The notes beneath the pieces were generated by a model that saw only the letters and a program-made list of their open reading frames with translations, was not told the origin of the DNA and did not search any database. The translations under genes were made by a program, and so were the position numbers. Positions 44,813 through 54,727 of a DNA stretch of 64,000 nt are shown here, in pieces. The stretch is from Phycisphaerae bacterium (GTDB lineage: Bacteria > Planctomycetota > Phycisphaerae > Phycisphaerales > UBA1924). How positions within the stretch are numbered: position 1 is the first letter of the stretch; every line of letters begins with the position of its first letter. The stretch lies in contig BQMO01000008.1 of assembly GCA_022180725.1 (NCBI GenBank), positions 40,463-104,462 on the forward strand, read 5' to 3'.

Positions 44813-47137
44813 ATGCTCGCCCTCCTCACGCTCGCCGTCCTCGCCCAGGTCCGCCCCGTGCCGATGCAGGACGTGACGCTCGCGGACCAGTTCTGGACCC
44901 CGCGCCAGGCCATCAACGCCGGCGCCACGCTTGATCACGTGCTCTCGCAGTGCGAATCGACCGGCCGCATCGCCAACCTCCGCCGCGCCGGCGAGCATGG
45001 CACCGAGGGCAAGGGTGGCTACCAGGGCCTGTTCTTCAACGACTCGGACGTCTTCAAGGCCGTCGAGGGCGCCTCGCTCGTGTACGCGCAGACGCAGGAC
45101 AAGGCCGTGAAGCGCCGGCTCGACGAACTCGTCGGCGTCATCGCCCGCGCCCAGCAGCCCGACGGCTACCTCAACGCCTACTTCACGCTCGAAAAACCCA
45201 CCGAACGTTGGTCCAATCTCAAGGACATGCACGAACTTTACTGTGCAGGTCACCTCTTCGAGGCCGCGGTGGCGCACCACGCGGCCACGGGCGAGCCCGA
45301 CCTGCTCACCGTCGCCACCCGGTTGGCCGACCACATCGACCGCGTCTTCGGCCCGTCCCCCAAGCGTGCCGGCGTCTGCGGGCACCCCGAGATCGAACTC
45401 GCACTGCTGCGCCTCTGGGAGCACACCGGGCAGATGCGGTACTTGGATCTCGCCCGGCACTTCATCCACGCGCGCGGAAACGTCGCGATGGGCCAGCGCG
45501 ACCTCTTCGGCGAGTACGCCCAAGACCATAAACCCCTGGTCGATCAGGACAAGGCCGTCGGCCACGCCGTCCGCGCCACCTATCTCTACGCCGCCGCCAC
45601 GCGCCTCGCCGCCATCGACGGCGACGAGGCCCTCGGGTTGGCGATGGACCGCCTCTGGGACAACCTCACGCAGCGCAAGATGTATGTCACTGGCGGTATC
45701 GGCAACTCGTCCTCCAACGAGGGGTTTACCAGGGACTTCGACCTTCCCCTCACCTCCGCCTACGCGGAGACGTGCGCCGCCATCGGCCTCGTCCAGTGGG
45801 CCGCCCAGATGAACCTCCTGCGCGACGACGCCCACTACGCCGACATCCTCGAACTGGCCCTCTATAACGCCGTGCTATCCGGGGTCTCCGCCGACGGCCG
45901 CGCTTTCTGTTATGTCAACCCCATTTCCTCCGCAGGCCAGGTGCGTCGTCAGCCGTGGTACGACTGCGCGTGCTGCCCGCCAAACATCCTGCGCACCATC
46001 GCGGGCGTGGGGGGCTACGTGGCGACCCAGGCCCCGGGGCAGATTTCCATCAACCTATACGCCGCCGGATCGATCCGCGCGACGCCCGGCAACGCACCCG
46101 TCCGCCTCGACGTGGCCACACGCTACCCGTGGGACGGCATTGTCACGATCCGCGTGCGGCCCGCGGCCGCCCAGCGATTCACGCTCCGTCTGCGCATTCC
46201 GGCATGGGCCGACAGGCCAACCCTGTCCGCCTCGTTCGGCGGGCTGAAATACTCGACCCGCCGCGGGTATCTCGAGATCGACCGCACCTGGAACCCCGGC
46301 GACGAAATGACGTTGACGCTGCCGATGCGCCCGCGCGTGCTCGTCGCCGATCCGCGCTTCGAAGACATGCGGGGGCGGGTGGCGCTGGCCCGTGGTCCGC
46401 TGGTCTATTGCATCGAGAACGCCGACCACCCGGCGGGCGTCCACGCGCTGGTGCTCAACGCCGGGCGGGGCATCACGGAGCGGTGGTCCGAGGCCGGCGA
46501 ACGAGGGCCGACGCCGCTCCTGTGGCTCGAAGCCTGGGGCAACACCGCACGCGCCGACCCGAACGCCGACTCGCCCTATCGCGCCGTATCACGCGGCGAC
46601 GAGGTCTATATCCGTGCGATGCCCTACTTCGCGTGGGGCAACCGGGGAGACGGCGGCATGTCCGTGTGGATCGCGGCGACGGAATCCGTCGCCGCCGCCG
46701 CTCAATCCGGCCCCGCTTTTTCGTCCTCGCACCTCTTCTCACGCGATTCGCTCGACGCGCTGACCGACGGCCTCGCCGATGACGACCCCAAGACGCCCCG
46801 CGCCACCTGGTGGCCCCGCACGGGCACGAGCGAGTGGGTGCAGGTGACATTCCCCTCGCCCCGCGTTGTCACAGGGGCCCGTCTCTGGTGGTTCGATGAT
46901 TCGGCTCGCGGCGGCGGGTGCTCCACGCCGGCCTCGTGGCATCTCGAATACCGCGACGGCGACGCCTGGAAACCATGCGAGGCCTTGCCAGGCACCACCT
47001 ACGGACTCGAGTCGGGCGCCTTCAACGCCGTCCGCGTGAAGCCCGTGACGACGACGGCCGTGCGCGTCTCGGTCACCCTCCGGAACGCCCGTTCCGCGGG
47101 AATCACCGAACTCTCAATCGACGCGCGAAGGCCCTGA
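44813..47137 (+). CDS. GH127 beta-L-arabinofuranosidase-type glycoside hydrolase with C-terminal discoidin-like domain
   Basis: A 774-residue secreted enzyme. The alpha/alpha-barrel domain shows DVTLADQFW, PDGYLNAY, DMHELYCAGH, MYVTGGIGN and AYAETCAAIG; the cluster CACCPPN (Cys385, 387, 388) supplies the zinc-bound catalytic cysteines typical of GH127. Beta domains follow (about 400-600). The last 110 residues (VQVTFPSPRVVTGARLWWFDD … VRVSVTLRNARSAGITELSI) look like an F5/8-type C carbohydrate-binding domain. The leader MLALLTLAVLAQ is very short. GGAG lies 7 nt before ATG 44813. Confidence 0.9.
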   Translation: MLALLTLAVLAQVRPVPMQDVTLADQFWTPRQAINAGATLDHVLSQCESTGRIANLRRAGEHGTEGKGGYQGLFFNDSDVFKAVEGASLVYAQTQDKAVKRRLDELVGVIARAQQPDGYLNAYFTLEKPTERWSNLKDMHELYCAGHLFEAAVAHHAATGEPDLLTVATRLADHIDRVFGPSPKRAGVCGHPEIELALLRLWEHTGQMRYLDLARHFIHARGNVAMGQRDLFGEYAQDHKPLVDQDKAVGHAVRATYLYAAATRLAAIDGDEALGLAMDRLWDNLTQRKMYVTGGIGNSSSNEGFTRDFDLPLTSAYAETCAAIGLVQWAAQMNLLRDDAHYADILELALYNAVLSGVSADGRAFCYVNPISSAGQVRRQPWYDCACCPPNILRTIAGVGGYVATQAPGQISINLYAAGSIRATPGNAPVRLDVATRYPWDGIVTIRVRPAAAQRFTLRLRIPAWADRPTLSASFGGLKYSTRRGYLEIDRTWNPGDEMTLTLPMRPRVLVADPRFEDMRGRVALARGPLVYCIENADHPAGVHALVLNAGRGITERWSEAGERGPTPLLWLEAWGNTARADPNADSPYRAVSRGDEVYIRAMPYFAWGNRGDGGMSVWIAATESVAAAAQSGPAFSSSHLFSRDSLDALTDGLADDDPKTPRATWWPRTGTSEWVQVTFPSPRVVTGARLWWFDDSARGGGCSTPASWHLEYRDGDAWKPCEALPGTTYGLESGAFNAVRVKPVTTTAVRVSVTLRNARSAGITELSIDARRP

Positions 47138-47215
47138 GGCCGATCGCCCTCATCGAGCACGCGGCCTGTTACCGTGTACAGTCCGGGCCGCGTGTCAGCC
47201 GAAGGAGATGCGACG

Positions 47216-48367
47216 TTGATACACCTGATCGTGACGGCGCTGCTCGTCGTGCCCGGACCGGTCGATTCACTCCCGGCGCTGCGTCAGGCCGCGATGGCCG
47301 CCAAGCCGGGCGACCGTGTCGAACTTGCCTGCGGCGTCTATGAAGGCTCGCTGTGGTTGGATAACCTCCGCGGCCAGGAGGGGGCGCCGGTGATCATCGC
47401 CGGGGCGGACCCCGCGAACCCCCCCATCCTCCGCGGGCGTACCGAGTGCATCCACCTCGTCGCGCCCGCCTGGGTCACACTCGAGAACCTCATCCTCGAG
47501 AATGCCACGGGCAACGGCCTCAATATCGACGACGGAGGAATCACGAACGTCCCCGCGCAGGGCGTGACGCTCCGTTCGATCCGTGTCCGCGACATCGGGC
47601 CGGACGGCAACGCCGACGGCATCAAACTCTCCGGGCTGACGAACTTCACGCTGGAAGGTTGCACCATCGAACGCTGGGGACGCGGCGGATCGGGCATCGA
47701 TATGGTCGGCTGCGCCAACGGGGTGATCCGCGACTGCGTCCTGCGAGGCGATGGCGGTGCAGACGCCGTCCGTGGCGCCAGCGGAATCCAGATGAAGGGC
47801 GGCTCCCGCGACATCTCCGTTCAAGCCTGCCGATTCGAGCGGGCCGGCGCGAGGGCCGTCAACATCGGCGGCAGCACCGGACTGCAATACTTCCGCCCCG
47901 CGCCGCGCGGCTATGAGGCGGCCGCGATCACGGTCGAAGGGTGTACCTTCGTCGGCTCCGACGCGGCAGTCGCCTTTGTCGGTGTCGATGGCGCAACCGT
48001 GCGGTTCAACACCATCATCCACCCGACTCGATGGGTCTTCCGCATCCTCCAGGAGACGCGGGCCGAGGGATTCGTTCCCTGCCGCGGTGGGTCGTTCTCC
48101 GACAACCTTGTGGTCGTACGCCACCCCGCGGCCCGTCACCCCAACATCGGCGACGGCACCAGCCCCGAGACGTTCACCTTTGCGCGAAACGTGTGGTACT
48201 GTGAGTCTGATCCCTCGGCAAGCCGCCCGACCCTGCCGACGCCCGAGCGCGACGGGGTGTACGGCCAAGACCCCCGCCTGATAGACCCCGCCCAAGGGAA
48301 CTTCACCCCCGCGCCCGACGGCCCGGCGGCCAAAGCCGGCGCCGGCGCGTTGACAACGCCGAAATAG
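47216..48367 (+). CDS. Secreted right-handed parallel beta-helix protein (polysaccharide lyase-like)
   Basis: A 383-residue protein with a repeating beta-helix pattern (for example LVAPAWVTLENLILENATGNGLNI, ITVEGCTFVGSDAAVAF, VRFNTIIHPTRWVFRI). The first residues, LIHLIVTALLVVPGPVDS, form a short export signal. Such folds occur in polysaccharide lyases, epimerases and surface adhesins; no lyase-specific catalytic set was recognised. The start is taken as TTG 47216 because AAGGAG lies 8 nt upstream; the longer GTG start at 47174 has no ribosome binding site. It follows the GH127 gene by 78 nt and probably acts on the same glycan. Confidence 0.78.
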   Translation: MIHLIVTALLVVPGPVDSLPALRQAAMAAKPGDRVELACGVYEGSLWLDNLRGQEGAPVIIAGADPANPPILRGRTECIHLVAPAWVTLENLILENATGNGLNIDDGGITNVPAQGVTLRSIRVRDIGPDGNADGIKLSGLTNFTLEGCTIERWGRGGSGIDMVGCANGVIRDCVLRGDGGADAVRGASGIQMKGGSRDISVQACRFERAGARAVNIGGSTGLQYFRPAPRGYEAAAITVEGCTFVGSDAAVAFVGVDGATVRFNTIIHPTRWVFRILQETRAEGFVPCRGGSFSDNLVVVRHPAARHPNIGDGTSPETFTFARNVWYCESDPSASRPTLPTPERDGVYGQDPRLIDPAQGNFTPAPDGPAAKAGAGALTTPK

Positions 48368-48525
48368 CCTCAATCCGACCATCACGCCCTCTCGCGATAC
48401 GAAGTGCAGTGCACGACGCCGTGCGGCACGTTGACGTTCTGTGTAGGTGACCTGGGAGGCATGCCGGCGCGCCCTCCGTAACCGAGGACAATGCTCTTCA
48501 CGCGATCGCTCCCCTACCCTTCCAC

Positions 48526-51500
48526 ATGGCACTTTTTTCCCGCAAACCCAAAGCCCCTGCCACCATTTCGGCCAGCACTCCCTCCCCCGCGGGGAGCGGG
48601 CTTGAGCCACGCATCTTCGAGATCGGCTCGGACCTCCTCGCCCGGGCACGCGCCCACAAGTCCGGCCTCCTTTCCGCCAAGTTCTACTCCGACGCGCTCA
48701 TGGAATGGTCCATGAAGGACCCCAACTTCAAGGTCCAGCTCTTCCGTTTCGTCGACTGCTTCCCCATGCTCCGCACGCCCGAGGACATCTACGACCACCT
48801 CGACGACTACCTCGCCCAGCCCGGCGTCACCACCCCCGCCGTCATCGACGCCGCCATGAAGGCCGGCAAGCTCGCCAAGGGCCTCGCCGCCTCCCAGATC
48901 TCCAAGCAGATCACCGGCATGGCTTCCAAGTTCATCGCCGGCACCGACGCCGCCAGCGCCCTCCCCGGCCTCAAGCAGATGTGGGACGACGGCGTGGGCT
49001 TCTCCGTCGACCTCCTCGGCGAAGTCTGCGTCTCCGACGAAGAGGCCGACGCCTATCAGGCCAAGTACCTCGACCTCATCCGCAACCTCCCCGCCGCCGT
49101 CGCCGCGTGGCAACCCAACCCGCGCCTCGAATCCGACCATCTCGGCGCCATCCCCCGCACCAACGTCTCCATCAAGGTCTCCGCCCTCACCGCACGCTTC
49201 GATCCCATCGACCCCGAAGGCTCCATCCGCGACGCCATGAAGCGCATCGTGCCGATCCTCGAGACCGCACGCGACCGCGGCGTCTTCGTCAACTTCGATA
49301 TGGAGCATTACGCCCTCAAGGACCTCACCATCGACCTCTTCATGCGATGCGTGGAAACGGTCGACTTCCAGGCCGGCCTCGCCATGCAGGCCTACCTCCG
49401 CTCCGGCCCCGACGACGCCCGCCGCGTCTGTGAATGGGCCAAGGCCAAGGGCAAAGCCGTCACCGTCCGCCTCGTCAAGGGCGCCTACTGGGACGCCGAG
49501 ATCATCAAGTCCGAACTGCACGGCTGGCCCATCCCCGTCTGGAGCGAGAAGTGGCAGACCGATGCCTGCTACGAACGCATGCTCGCCATCTATCTCGACG
49601 CCTGCCCTCGAGGCCGTGGCGAGCCCGGCGTCAAACTCGCCCTCGGTTCTCACAACGCCCGCTCCATCGCCGCCGCCCTCGCCATGCTCGATCAGCGCAG
49701 CCTGCCTCGCGCCGCCATCGAACTCCAGATGCTGCACGGCATGGCCGACCAGCTCAAGTTCGCCGCCTCCGACATGGGCCTGCGCGTCCGCGAGTATGTT
49801 CCCGTCGGCGAGATGATCCCCGGCATGGCCTACCTCGTCCGCCGCCTCCTGGAGAACACGAGCAACGAGTCCTGGCTCAAGGCCGGCTTCCTCGACAACG
49901 CCGACGTCGGTCAACTTCTCCGCGCCCCGGGCCCTCGCCATGGCGCCGCCCCGACCGTCGCCTCCCTCTCGCCCGAGGCCCTGCCAGAACGCCACAACCT
50001 CTCCCCCGGCATTCCCGGCATGGAGAACTCCCGCCCCTTCTTCAACGAACCCCTCCGCGACTTTGCCGACGCCAGGCAGCGCGACGCCTTCGCCGCCGCC
50101 GTCGCCAAGGCCACCGTCCCCAAGATCATCAACGACCGCACGCCCGACCACGCCAGGGAGATGGTCGGCAAGGCCGCCGCCGCGTTCCCCCTCTGGCGCG
50201 ATCTCGAACCTCGCGTCCGGGCCGCCGTCCTCATGGGTGCCGCCGCCCGCATGCGCGCCGAACGTGACGGCCTCTCCGGCGTCATGGTCAAGGAGGCCGG
50301 CAAAACCTGGCGCGAAGCCGACGCCGACATCTGCGAGGCAATCGACTTCTGCGAGTTCTACGCCCGCTGCGCCGTCCCGCTCTTCGAGCGCCAACGCCTC
50401 GGCCGCTTCATCGGTGAACTCGACGAACAGTGGCACCAGCCGCGCGGCGTCGCCGTCGTCATCGCCCCATGGAACTTCCCCCTGGCCATCTGCTGCGGCA
50501 TGACCACCGCCGCCCTCGCGACCGGCAACACCGCCGTCGTCAAGGCCAGCGAGCAGACCCTCGGCATCGCCAGCATCATGGTCGACATCCTCAAGGAGTC
50601 CCTCCACAAGGTCCTCGCGAGCCTCCCCAAGGACTCCGCCTACGCCAAGGGCAGACTCAAGCCCGACGACATCCTCCAGTTCTGCCCCGGCCCCGGCAGC
50701 CGCACCGGCGCCGCCCTCGTCCGCGACCCGCGCGTGGCGCTGATTGCGTTCACAGGCTCGCGTGAAGTCGGCCTCGACATCCTGAGCGCGGCCGCGCCGC
50801 CCTCGCCCTTCGACAAGTCACGTCCCTTCGGCGCGCCCACGCACGTCAAGAAGGTCGTGTGCGAGATGGGCGGCAAGAATGCCCTCATCGTCGACACCTC
50901 CGCCGACTTCGACGAGGCCGTCCTCGCCGTCCGCTACTCCGCCTTCGGCTACCAGGGCCAGAAGTGCTCCGCGTGCTCCCGCTGCATCATCGTGGACCCC
51001 GCCGGCCCCGACGGCCCGGCATTCACGGCCTTCCGCCGCCGGCTCGTCGAGGCCACCAAGGCCCTCGTGGTCGGCGACCCCGCCAAGCCCGGGACCGACA
51101 TCGGCCCCGTCATCGACCAAGGCTCCAAGGAGAAGATCGAGGGCTTCATCACCCGCGCCAAGGCCTCCGGGCTTCAGCACGCTTCGCTCGACGTCCCCGC
51201 AGGCCTTGAAGCCGCCACAGGCCGCGACTACGTCGCCCCGCACCTCTTCTGGCCTGTGCCCCCATCCCACGAACTCGCCCAGGAGGAGATCTTCGGCCCG
51301 GTGCTCGCGCTAATGCACGCGCACGATTTCGACGAAGCGCTGCGGATCGCCAACGACAGCGTCTTCAAACTCACCGGCGGCGTCTTCACCCGCAAGCCCA
51401 GCCATATCGAACGCGCCAAACGCGACTTCCGCGTCGGAAACCTCTACATCAACCGCGGCATCACCGGCGCCCTCGTCGGCCGCCACCCCTTCGGCGGCTC

Positions 51501-51615
51501 CGGCATGTCCGGCGTGGGCACCAAGGCCGGCGGCCTCGAATACCTCTACCACTTCGTCGAGCCGCGGAACGCCGCCGAGAACACCATGCGCCGTGGTTTC
51601 GCCCCCGAACTCTGA
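48526..51615 (+). CDS. putA: Bifunctional proline dehydrogenase / L-glutamate gamma-semialdehyde dehydrogenase (PutA type)
   Basis: A 1029-residue enzyme taking proline to glutamate. The PRODH barrel (about 190-470) has NVSIKVSALTARF, FVNFDMEHYALKDL, VTVRLVKGAYWDAE and LQMLHGMAD. The aldehyde dehydrogenase part (about 510-1020) has VIAPWNFPLAI, FTGSREVG, EMGGKNALIV and the catalytic Cys in GYQGQKCSACSR. There is no N-terminal ribbon-helix-helix, so it is not a self-repressing PutA. TACCCT (48515-48520) ends 5 nt before the ATG and no Shine-Dalgarno sequence is present. The 158-nt space upstream holds nothing else I can name. Confidence 0.94.
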   Translation: MALFSRKPKAPATISASTPSPAGSGLEPRIFEIGSDLLARARAHKSGLLSAKFYSDALMEWSMKDPNFKVQLFRFVDCFPMLRTPEDIYDHLDDYLAQPGVTTPAVIDAAMKAGKLAKGLAASQISKQITGMASKFIAGTDAASALPGLKQMWDDGVGFSVDLLGEVCVSDEEADAYQAKYLDLIRNLPAAVAAWQPNPRLESDHLGAIPRTNVSIKVSALTARFDPIDPEGSIRDAMKRIVPILETARDRGVFVNFDMEHYALKDLTIDLFMRCVETVDFQAGLAMQAYLRSGPDDARRVCEWAKAKGKAVTVRLVKGAYWDAEIIKSELHGWPIPVWSEKWQTDACYERMLAIYLDACPRGRGEPGVKLALGSHNARSIAAALAMLDQRSLPRAAIELQMLHGMADQLKFAASDMGLRVREYVPVGEMIPGMAYLVRRLLENTSNESWLKAGFLDNADVGQLLRAPGPRHGAAPTVASLSPEALPERHNLSPGIPGMENSRPFFNEPLRDFADARQRDAFAAAVAKATVPKIINDRTPDHAREMVGKAAAAFPLWRDLEPRVRAAVLMGAAARMRAERDGLSGVMVKEAGKTWREADADICEAIDFCEFYARCAVPLFERQRLGRFIGELDEQWHQPRGVAVVIAPWNFPLAICCGMTTAALATGNTAVVKASEQTLGIASIMVDILKESLHKVLASLPKDSAYAKGRLKPDDILQFCPGPGSRTGAALVRDPRVALIAFTGSREVGLDILSAAAPPSPFDKSRPFGAPTHVKKVVCEMGGKNALIVDTSADFDEAVLAVRYSAFGYQGQKCSACSRCIIVDPAGPDGPAFTAFRRRLVEATKALVVGDPAKPGTDIGPVIDQGSKEKIEGFITRAKASGLQHASLDVPAGLEAATGRDYVAPHLFWPVPPSHELAQEEIFGPVLALMHAHDFDEALRIANDSVFKLTGGVFTRKPSHIERAKRDFRVGNLYINRGITGALVGRHPFGGSGMSGVGTKAGGLEYLYHFVEPRNAAENTMRRGFAPEL

Positions 51616-51621
51616 TCCCCG

Positions 51622-52230
51622 CTACGGCCCCTTCATCAGCATCTCGTACACCTCCGCCGCCGCGCCCTTCAACTCCACCCGGCTCTGCAACCGCGCGATC
51701 GCCTCGCTCCGCCGCCCGCTCTGCGCCAGGATCGCCGCCGCCAGCCCGTCGTGGTTCGGATGCGTGTACCAATACCCCTCGGTCCGCCACTGCCTCGGGC
51801 CGGCCTCCACCAGCGTCGCAGCCTCGGCCAGCCGCCCCGCGAAGTGCGCCTCCTCCGCCGCCTTGTTCGCCAACCCCCCCACCCGATACCAGAACAGCAC
51901 CATCTCGTCATGCACCGGAAACTGCCCCTCGCAGATCTGCATCGCGTCCAGAACCGCCCCGGCGAAGGCTGTGGCGTCCGTGGATTTCACCACCACGCCG
52001 GCCGACAGCATCGGCGTGCCGTTCCGCGCGGAGTCCAGCCACTCCCACGCCAGGTTCATCGCCTCGTCAAACGTGTAGGTTTTCGCCTTCCAGTCCGCCG
52101 CGATCTGGAACGCCGCCGCCTTCCGCCCACCCGCCGGCGATACCGCCACGCCCGCGGCCGCGTCCAGCGGCGTCGACGAGTTGCACGCGGTCAACACCAG
52201 ACAGGCAAGCACCATCGCGACTCGAACCAT
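51622..52230 (-). CDS. Lipoprotein of unknown function
   Basis: A 202-residue protein with lipobox LTAC (Cys at about 16) after MVRVAMVLACLV. The rest is mainly helical with a TPR-like arrangement (AFQIAADWKAKTYTFDEAMNLAWEWLDSARNG; NKAAEEAHFAGRLAEAATLVEAGPRQW; GLAAAILAQSGRRSEAIARLQSRVEL). No family was recognised. Start at 52230 rather than 52254, because TACACT (52241-52236) ends 5 nt before it and the signal peptide begins there. It is divergent from another lipoprotein gene 65 nt away and convergent with putA (stops 6 nt apart). Confidence 0.72.
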   Translation of the reverse strand: MVRVAMVLACLVLTACNSSTPLDAAAGVAVSPAGGRKAAAFQIAADWKAKTYTFDEAMNLAWEWLDSARNGTPMLSAGVVVKSTDATAFAGAVLDAMQICEGQFPVHDEMVLFWYRVGGLANKAAEEAHFAGRLAEAATLVEAGPRQWRTEGYWYTHPNHDGLAAAILAQSGRRSEAIARLQSRVELKGAAAEVYEMLMKGP

Positions 52231-52295
52231 GCCGCAGTGTACCGGTTCGCACACGGACCGGTTGCATCGTGGTACGCTCCGCGACTGGAGGCCCC

Positions 52296-53261
52296 ATGGT
52301 CCGTCTAGTCCTCGCCCTCGCGGCCTTGATCATCGCAGCGTGTTCAGCCCCACACCGCGGCCCGTTGTTGGTCGCCTCGCCCCTGCCCCAGCCGTTCAGC
52401 GACGGCAGTTTCAACGTCGTCGTCTCGCGAACCGCTGGGGCCATGGCCGAGTCGGGCACTTTGAAGCAATGGTCCGTGCTCCAGACACCCATCGACCATG
52501 AGCCGATCAGCCCGCCCGCGCCCGGCCTCACACCCCTCGACCCCGCTTCCGTCTACGCCCAGCGCGTGCCATCCGTCCTGGTCATCATGAGCATCTACAA
52601 GTGCGAGAAGTGCCCCCTCTGGCACCTCGGCAGCACCGCCGCCGGGTTTGTCATCGCGCCCGGCGTGCTCGTCACCAACTGGCACGTGGTCGAGAGCAAG
52701 ACCGACCAGTTCGCCGCCGCCGTCACATGCCGGGGCGACGTGCTCGCCATCACCGACCTTCTCGCCCGACGCGAGCCGGACGACATCGCGCTGCTCCGCT
52801 TCGACCCCGCCGGCCTCGACCTCGCGCCCATCCCGCTGCGCGACGCCGCCCCCGTCGGCTCGCCCGTGCTCGCCATCGCCCACCCCGACCGCAAGTACTG
52901 GACGCTCACCGAGGGGTTGCTCTCCCGCCGTGCCTCGGTCTACGGCGGGGTCAACGCCGACCGACGCGACCTGCGACCCCGCAACCTCAACGAGGCCCCG
53001 CCCACGGGCCGCCTGTACGAGCCTGTCTACCCGAACATGCTGCGGCCCATTGTCACGGTGACCGCGGACTTCGGCGTCGGGAGCAGCGGCGGCCCCATCC
53101 TCGACTTCGCCGGAAACGCGCTCGGCATGATCGCCTCGACTCACACCGTCTTCAGCGCCGGCGGCGAAGGACACGACCACGAACGTGAACCGCAGATGAC
53201 CATCCGCACCTGCGTGCCGGCGGAAAGCATCCGCGACGCCTGCCGTTCCCGGAGCGACTAG
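52296..53261 (+). CDS. Trypsin-like serine protease lipoprotein
   Basis: A 321-residue lipoprotein (lipobox IAAC, Cys at 16). The protease domain has VTNWHVV (His), DDIALLRFD (Asp) and GVGSSGGPILD (Ser), an intact HtrA/S1-type catalytic triad; there is no PDZ domain, so regulation differs from DegP. A CEKC pair (about 104-107) precedes the His and could form a disulfide. It would act at the outer or inner membrane facing the periplasm. CTGGAGG lies about 5 nt before ATG 52296; TACGCT (52273-52278) may be the -10. Its stop overlaps the convergent TerC gene by 4 nt. Confidence 0.84.
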   Translation: MVRLVLALAALIIAACSAPHRGPLLVASPLPQPFSDGSFNVVVSRTAGAMAESGTLKQWSVLQTPIDHEPISPPAPGLTPLDPASVYAQRVPSVLVIMSIYKCEKCPLWHLGSTAAGFVIAPGVLVTNWHVVESKTDQFAAAVTCRGDVLAITDLLARREPDDIALLRFDPAGLDLAPIPLRDAAPVGSPVLAIAHPDRKYWTLTEGLLSRRASVYGGVNADRRDLRPRNLNEAPPTGRLYEPVYPNMLRPIVTVTADFGVGSSGGPILDFAGNALGMIASTHTVFSAGGEGHDHEREPQMTIRTCVPAESIRDACRSRSD

Positions 53262-54694
53262 GCCTCGGGGGTATCCGTCTCATCGGGCTTCTGCCGTCCC
53301 CACGCCACCCAGCCCCAGACGCACTGCCCGATGAGCACCGGCGTCGCCGCGATGATCAGCCCCATCGGCTTGATGTGCAGCAGGTAATGCGCGATCACGA
53401 AGACCGACCCCGTCCCCACCAGCAGCGGGATCATGATCCACGGCCGGAACCGCTTGCGCGCCGCCGCCGCCGATTCCTCCGCCGCCCGCACCGCCTTCGC
53501 CCGGTACTTCGCCGTCAACTCCCGCGCCCAGGCAAACTCGTTGCCCAGAATCGCCATCGCGATGAAGACCACCACCAGCCCGGGCCCGGGCGCGGGAATC
53601 ATGATGATCCCGATCACCAGCAGCGTCAGCCCCACGACGAGCACGATCACCTGCCGTGCCTTGCGAAGGGCCAGCCGCGCCGCGTGGTCGGCCTCTTCAC
53701 CCAGCGGCGATACCCCCGCCACCGCGGCCGCCTGCGCCCCGGGCCTCAGCATGAACACGCTCCCCGCGCCCACGCTCGCCACCGCCAGCAGCAGCGACCA
53801 GATCGTCGCGGGATGTTCCCGCGCGGGCAGCGCCATCAACACCGCCGCATACGTCAGGATGCAGGCAAGCCCGATCTTCACGCACCGGAGCCATCCGCGC
53901 AGGTCCTCCAGCGCCACATACACCGATCGCAGGCACAGCAACGCCGTCGCGCTCGACGCAAACAGCAGGAACGGCTCCCGCGATACCGCCAGCATCGCCG
54001 GCGTCGAGTCCAGCGCGATCCATACATCCGCCGTGGCCAAGAGCACTACCGCGATCAGCAACGGCGACATGGCGAGACGCCCGCCCTCGCGCGTCACGAG
54101 GTTCGCCCCATCGAATCGGTCTGCCACGTGCACAAACCGCCGCAGGACCCGGATCAGCCAGTTGCGCGATGGGTCGTAGTTCTCCTGCCGAAGGATCAGC
54201 ATCCGCAGCGCCGCCAGCACCAGCAGCCCCGTCAGCACGTACTTCGCCCAGTGGATGGTCCACGGGGCGCTCAGCACCCACAACCCCGCGGCGAGGAGCG
54301 CGGACCGCACCACCAGGGCGGGGATAGTCCCCCACAGCAACACGCGGTGCCGCGCTTCGGGCGGCGTCCGCAGGTGCGCGAACAGCGCCGAAACGACGAA
54401 CACGCCGTCAAGGTCCAGCGCCACTTGCCACAGCGTCAGCGTGATGAACTGCGTCGCCGCTTCGCGCCCGGTAAGCCGCGACGTGCCATCGGCCGACAGC
54501 CCCATCCCTAGCACGTGATTCTCGTACCCCGCGTGGATGAACCCCGCCAGCACGAACGCCAGCACGACATACAACCCCGCCGTGATGAACCCCCCACGCC
54601 GCGACGTGTGCCGCGTCCGGCGATGCCAGCCGAAGAGATCGGCCAACACCAGCAGCACGAACGTCGCGATGAACGTGATCCACAGCCAGGGCAT
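53258..54694 (-). CDS. Divergent TerC-family membrane protein fused to a PGPGW-type membrane domain
   Basis: A 478-residue membrane protein. The N-terminal 320 residues align by eye with TerC (ATQFITLTLWQVALDLDGVFVVSALFAHLRTPPEARHRVLLWG; TADVWIALDSTPAMLAVSREPFLLF), but the conserved Asn after Asp in S(L/M)DN is Gly here (DLDG). The C-terminal part has the PGPGW-family motif LVIGIIMIPAPGPGLVVVFIAMAILGNEFAWAREL (about 365-400) followed by two more helices. This two-domain arrangement is unusual. It is the second of a tandem TerC pair, 33 nt after the canonical copy on the same strand. Confidence 0.78.
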   Translation of the reverse strand: MPWLWITFIATFVLLVLADLFGWHRRTRHTSRRGGFITAGLYVVLAFVLAGFIHAGYENHVLGMGLSADGTSRLTGREAATQFITLTLWQVALDLDGVFVVSALFAHLRTPPEARHRVLLWGTIPALVVRSALLAAGLWVLSAPWTIHWAKYVLTGLLVLAALRMLILRQENYDPSRNWLIRVLRRFVHVADRFDGANLVTREGGRLAMSPLLIAVVLLATADVWIALDSTPAMLAVSREPFLLFASSATALLCLRSVYVALEDLRGWLRCVKIGLACILTYAAVLMALPAREHPATIWSLLLAVASVGAGSVFMLRPGAQAAAVAGVSPLGEEADHAARLALRKARQVIVLVVGLTLLVIGIIMIPAPGPGLVVVFIAMAILGNEFAWARELTAKYRAKAVRAAEESAAAARKRFRPWIMIPLLVGTGSVFVIAHYLLHIKPMGLIIAATPVLIGQCVWGWVAWGRQKPDETDTPEA

Positions 54695-54727
54695 GGGGCG
54701 ATTGTTGCGCCCGATTGGGCGGCCGTG

